From: an uncultured Solirubrobacteraceae bacterium
Lineage (GTDB): Bacteria; Actinomycetota; Thermoleophilia; Solirubrobacterales; Solirubrobacteraceae
Reading direction: 5' to 3'
Assembly: GCA_902806215.1 (NCBI GenBank)
Contig: CADCVT010000320.1
Location: forward strand, 1-7,684
DNA length: 7,684 nucleotides
A program made the translations under genes and the position numbers. Under the pieces are notes generated by a model, which was not told the origin of the DNA, ran no database searches, and saw nothing but the letters and a program-made list of their open reading frames with translations. This document shows, in pieces, positions 6,499 through 7,684 of the stretch. Positions within the stretch are counted from its first letter, which is position 1; the number at the start of each line of letters is the position of its first letter.

Positions 6499-6732
6499 AT
6501 GGTTCTCGCCGCAACGGAGACGATCCCCGCCGCGCCCGTCGTCATCTTCATGGCCCTTGGCGTCCTGCTCGCGATCGGGGGCCACCTGTACGGGTCCAAG
6601 TCGGTGGTCGCCGCAGGGATCGCGATCTTGTTCCTGGCGACCGCCGCGATGGTCGTCGGGGGGTACGTCGCCTACAACGGCGAGGAGTCCGACCCCCGCC
6701 CGGCCGAGAACCCGTCGTCGCCCGACTTCTAG
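6499..6732 (+). CDS. Small two-helix membrane protein, unknown function
   Basis: 77 aa. I do not recognise a named family. The first ten residues are followed by a hydrophobic helix at about 11-28, a short GHLYGSKS turn, a second helix at about 36-58, and an acidic Pro/Ser-rich tail (EESDPRPAENPSSPDF) that should be soluble. Third-position G/C bias and the clean two-helix layout support a real gene. ATG 6499 is preferred; the in-frame ATGs at 6460 and 6475 would overlap the divergent MoxR start and add a non-hydrophobic N-terminus. There is only a weak AGG upstream. It is divergent from the MoxR operon and is followed after 46 bp by the secreted protein, with which it may share a transcript. 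Confidence 0.7.
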   Translation: MVLAATETIPAAPVVIFMALGVLLAIGGHLYGSKSVVAAGIAILFLATAAMVVGGYVAYNGEESDPRPAENPSSPDF

Positions 6733-6751
6733 CCCGGAAGGTCGTCATTCG

Positions 6752-6774
6752 CCGCTCCGCGTCACACTGAGCGG
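6752..6774 (+). promoter_or_regulatory. Small hairpin covering the ribosome binding site of the secreted-protein gene
   Basis: CCGCTC (6752-6757) and GAGCGG (6769-6774) are reverse complements separated by 11 nt. The right arm merges into GAGCGGGG, the likely Shine-Dalgarno region just before ATG 6779. It could damp translation, or could be chance in GC-rich DNA. Confidence 0.3.
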
Positions 6775-6778
6775 GGTC

Positions 6779-7666
6779 ATGGCCACCACGATGCTCCTTC
6801 GACGGCTCCTTCTCCTTGCGCTTGTGACGCTCCTGCCCGCCGCCGGCGCGGGGGCGGCCGAGCCCGTGCGCGTGGCCGATCCGGGCGACGGCGCGTCGTG
6901 GACGGCGACCGCTTCGCTGTCCAAGGGCGGGCGCTCATGCACGCAGGTGCGGCAGGGCCGCGTGAACAAGGGCACCTTCTGCGCGCGGCTGGGGCGGAGC
7001 GTCCCCTTCTCCTACAACGTCCGCTACGACGTGCCGCCGGACCGGGCGCGCTGGCGGTCGGTCTTCGCGATCGTGCTGGCGCCCGAGGTCGTCAGCGCGC
7101 GGCTCGACACGCCCGACGGCGTGCGGCGCTACACCCGCGGCCGTGGTCCGCGCGTGCTGCTCGCGGTCGTCGCGGAGCGCGTCGAGCAGCCGCCGCTGCT
7201 CGTCCGGGTGCGGACGCGCTCCTGCAAGGTCGTCTTCGCCCGCGCCGGGCAGGATCCGAGCGCGGAGGTCCTCGATCCGTTCGACGCGCCGTCGTGGCGC
7301 ACGGTGGCCGAGCGGCGGTCGTCGAAGCGGACCTGCGTCTCGTGGCTGCGCGTCGCGCCGCGGTTCGGCGGGCCGGCTGCCCCGGAGCCGACCGAGGGCC
7401 CGTTCGTCTGCGGCGACCCCTCGCGCGACGTCGTGGGGGTGCGGGCGCAGCGCGTCAGCGGCCGGCTGGTCGTCTTCGGGCTCGTCGGGCCCCGGGTGCG
7501 CCGGGTCGGGCTGCGGCAGCAGGACGGCACGATCGGCCCGCCGGTCACCTTCGACGCGACGTCTCGGACGTTCCTCGCGGTCCTGCGCGACGACGTCGAT
7601 CCCGCGTCGTTGTCCGCGGTCTTCACGCTCGCGAGCGGGGGAACCGTCTCCCGACCGCTGGGCTAG
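6779..7666 (+). CDS. Secreted protein of unknown function with a possible duplicated beta-rich unit
   Basis: 295 aa. The N-terminus is a typical Sec signal peptide: MATTMLLRR, hydrophobic core LLLLALVTLLPAA, and small residues AGAGAA, giving cleavage near residue 27. The mature part is rich in Val, Arg and short alternating hydrophobic stretches, suggesting beta structure, with five cysteines (54, 68, 149, 186, 211) that could form disulfides outside the cell. Two segments look alike: about 95-133 (FAIVLAPEVVSARLDTPDG, then RVLLAVV) and about 231-270 (VVFGLVGPRVRRVGLRQQDG, then RTFLAVLRDD), each with hydrophobic-P-x-V-x-x-x-x-L-x-x-x-DG followed by an LAV strand. No catalytic motif is evident. 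ATG 6779 has a GCGGGG stretch 2-3 nt upstream, rather close; ATG 6791 is an alternative and would still leave a signal peptide. The stop TAG lies 18 bases before the window edge. Confidence 0.85.
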   Translation: MATTMLLRRLLLLALVTLLPAAGAGAAEPVRVADPGDGASWTATASLSKGGRSCTQVRQGRVNKGTFCARLGRSVPFSYNVRYDVPPDRARWRSVFAIVLAPEVVSARLDTPDGVRRYTRGRGPRVLLAVVAERVEQPPLLVRVRTRSCKVVFARAGQDPSAEVLDPFDAPSWRTVAERRSSKRTCVSWLRVAPRFGGPAAPEPTEGPFVCGDPSRDVVGVRAQRVSGRLVVFGLVGPRVRRVGLRQQDGTIGPPVTFDATSRTFLAVLRDDVDPASLSAVFTLASGGTVSRPLG

Positions 7667-7684
7667 GCCCGAACAACGACGTCA

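Noticed and set aside
1..7684. CRISPR arrays, tRNA or rRNA genes, insertion sequences, prophage genes
   Set aside because: No regularly spaced repeats, tRNA-like cloverleaf segments, rRNA sequence, transposase or phage proteins seen on either strand.

Overview
The window is very GC-rich, has strong third-position G/C bias, and is densely coded. Gene content and style (SsuB/TauB-like ABC ATPase under a TPP riboswitch, CoxD/CoxE-like ATPase plus VWA pair, bacterial PH-domain proteins, secreted gamma-glutamyltranspeptidase) suggest a high-GC Actinomycetota chromosome. A Thermoleophilia/Solirubrobacterales-type host is possible, but that is a guess from style, not from a marker gene.

Layout. From 6476 down to base 1 everything is read on the minus strand. 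First comes a tightly overlapped four-gene block: a MoxR/CoxD-like AAA+ ATPase (5592-6476), a CoxE-like VWA protein (4217-5599), a short YdbS-like bacterial-PH membrane protein (3750-4220, apparently starting at CTG), and a long YdbT-like protein with three bacterial-PH domains (2323-3750). The genes overlap by 8, 4 and 1 nt, so they are very probably one translationally coupled operon. Immediately after it lies a 43-bp near-perfect palindrome centred on GGGGTCAGACCCC, a REP-like element bracketed by an 8-bp direct repeat. Next is a secreted gamma-glutamyltranspeptidase (501-2228). A clear thiamine pyrophosphate (TPP) riboswitch (about 371-478) follows and leads into the 5' part of an ABC-transporter ATPase gene that runs off the left edge. 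The riboswitch makes this ATPase a likely thiamine or thiamine-precursor (HMP-type) importer subunit.

On the plus strand, divergent from the MoxR gene and only 22 bp away, are a 77-residue two-helix membrane protein (6499-6732) and a 295-residue secreted protein of unknown function (6779-7666) that seems to hold a repeated beta-rich unit. The last 18 bases show nothing.

How the parts fit. The MoxR and VWA proteins resemble the chaperone pair that matures or remodels a target complex (CoxD/CoxE in CO dehydrogenase maturation), but no CO dehydrogenase genes are visible. Their coupling to two membrane PH-domain proteins points to an envelope-located target. This four-gene module is the most interesting system in the window. 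The ggt gene and the thiamine transporter look like separate transcription units.
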